Source: Candidatus Nitrosopumilus sp. | GTDB taxonomy: Archaea > Thermoproteota > Nitrososphaeria > Nitrososphaerales > Nitrosopumilaceae | Length of the DNA stretch: 5,344 nucleotides | Assembly (NCBI GenBank): GCA_011055585.1 | Contig: DRGT01000121.1 | Coordinates: 1 to 5,344 of the forward strand | Reading direction: 5' to 3' | Part shown: positions 5,168-5,344 of the stretch, piece by piece | Layout of the letters: each line of letters starts with the position of its first letter | Numbering within the stretch: the stretch's first letter is position 1 | Notes under the pieces: model-generated | What the model saw: the letters and a program-made list of their open reading frames with translations, nothing else | What the model was told of the DNA's origin: nothing | Database searches by the model: none | Program-made: the position numbers and the translations under genes

Positions 5168-5344
5168 CTATTCATAGATCATTAGGTCTTTTTCTTCTAA
5201 CAACGCATGTAGATTGTTTACAGATCTGAAAACATCTGGTTCTTTTTTAGCTCCAGTACATACCAACTTTCCTGAAGAAAACAATAGAATCACTGTTTTA
5301 GGATCTAACATTCTGTGTATCAATCCTGGAAATTGTTCTGGTTC
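5168..5344 (-). CDS. tbp: TATA-box-binding protein, C-terminal 58 residues (partial)
   Basis: The reading frame is open from the window edge to the TAG at 5168-5170 and gives 58 residues from the second TBP repeat. EPEQFPGLIHRM and LLFSSGKLVCTGAK are the hallmark strands of TBP. F5 and F22 of the fragment correspond by spacing to the two intercalating phenylalanines of the second repeat (F190 and F207 in yeast TBP), so the DNA-bending part is intact here. The usual tyrosine in GLIYRM is H10. The protein ends with a helix and a short acidic tail (LLEEKDLMIYE). TBP recruits TFB and RNA polymerase to archaeal promoters. An archaeal TBP is about 180-190 residues, so some two thirds of the gene lies beyond the right edge. 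Its promoter and start are not in the window. Confidence 0.95.
   Translation of the reverse strand, partial: EPEQFPGLIHRMLDPKTVILLFSSGKLVCTGAKKEPDVFRSVNNLHALLEEKDLMIYE

Noticed and set aside
1..5344. Mobile element, CRISPR array, toxin-antitoxin or defence system
   Set aside because: No transposase or integrase motif, spaced direct repeats, terminal inverted repeats or defence domains are visible; base composition is even and every large frame is a housekeeping or envelope-type family.

Overview
The window looks like ordinary chromosomal sequence from an AT-rich archaeon, most likely an ammonia-oxidising Nitrososphaerota (Thaumarchaeota) of the Nitrosopumilus type. The archaeal signs are a TATA-binding protein (TBP) gene at the right edge, short or absent 5' leaders placed about 26-30 bases after TATA-like boxes, T-run terminators, a stand-alone tRNA-binding OB-fold protein like the archaeal MetRS beta chain, and a tiny CxxC-x17-CxxC protein. 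The genus-level guess rests on overall resemblance and low GC by eye, not on a search.

Left part, plus strand: a possible last few codons of an upstream gene (to 47), a 46-residue zinc-ribbon microprotein (102-242), then a complete type I glutamine synthetase (331-1770) that starts with TTG and is probably translated from a leaderless mRNA. A T-run directly follows its stop codon. The glnA gene converges on the next cluster across 130 bases (1771-1900) in which I see no gene or RNA.

Middle, minus strand, read from right to left: a START/SRPBCC-fold protein (4721 to 4305), a membrane-bound family 2 glycosyltransferase (4299 to 3094) and a membrane-anchored HtrA/Deg serine protease with one PDZ domain (3058 to 1901). 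Gaps of 5 and 35 bases suggest one operon with a cell-envelope theme: ligand or lipid handling, sugar transfer at the membrane, and quality control of extracytoplasmic proteins.

Right part: a near-palindromic TATA element at 4746-4755 appears to serve both the operon (leftward) and the tRNA-binding protein gene 4790-5116 (rightward). It also helps settle the start codons of both genes. The last 177 bases carry the C-terminal 58 codons of tbp on the minus strand, convergent with the tRNA-binding gene.

I found no mobile element, CRISPR array, tRNA, rRNA or obvious novel multi-gene system. The points most worth checking are the shared divergent promoter, the conserved or accidental nature of the envelope operon, the unusual feedback-site residue of the glutamine synthetase, and a clean TATA box facing antisense into tbp.
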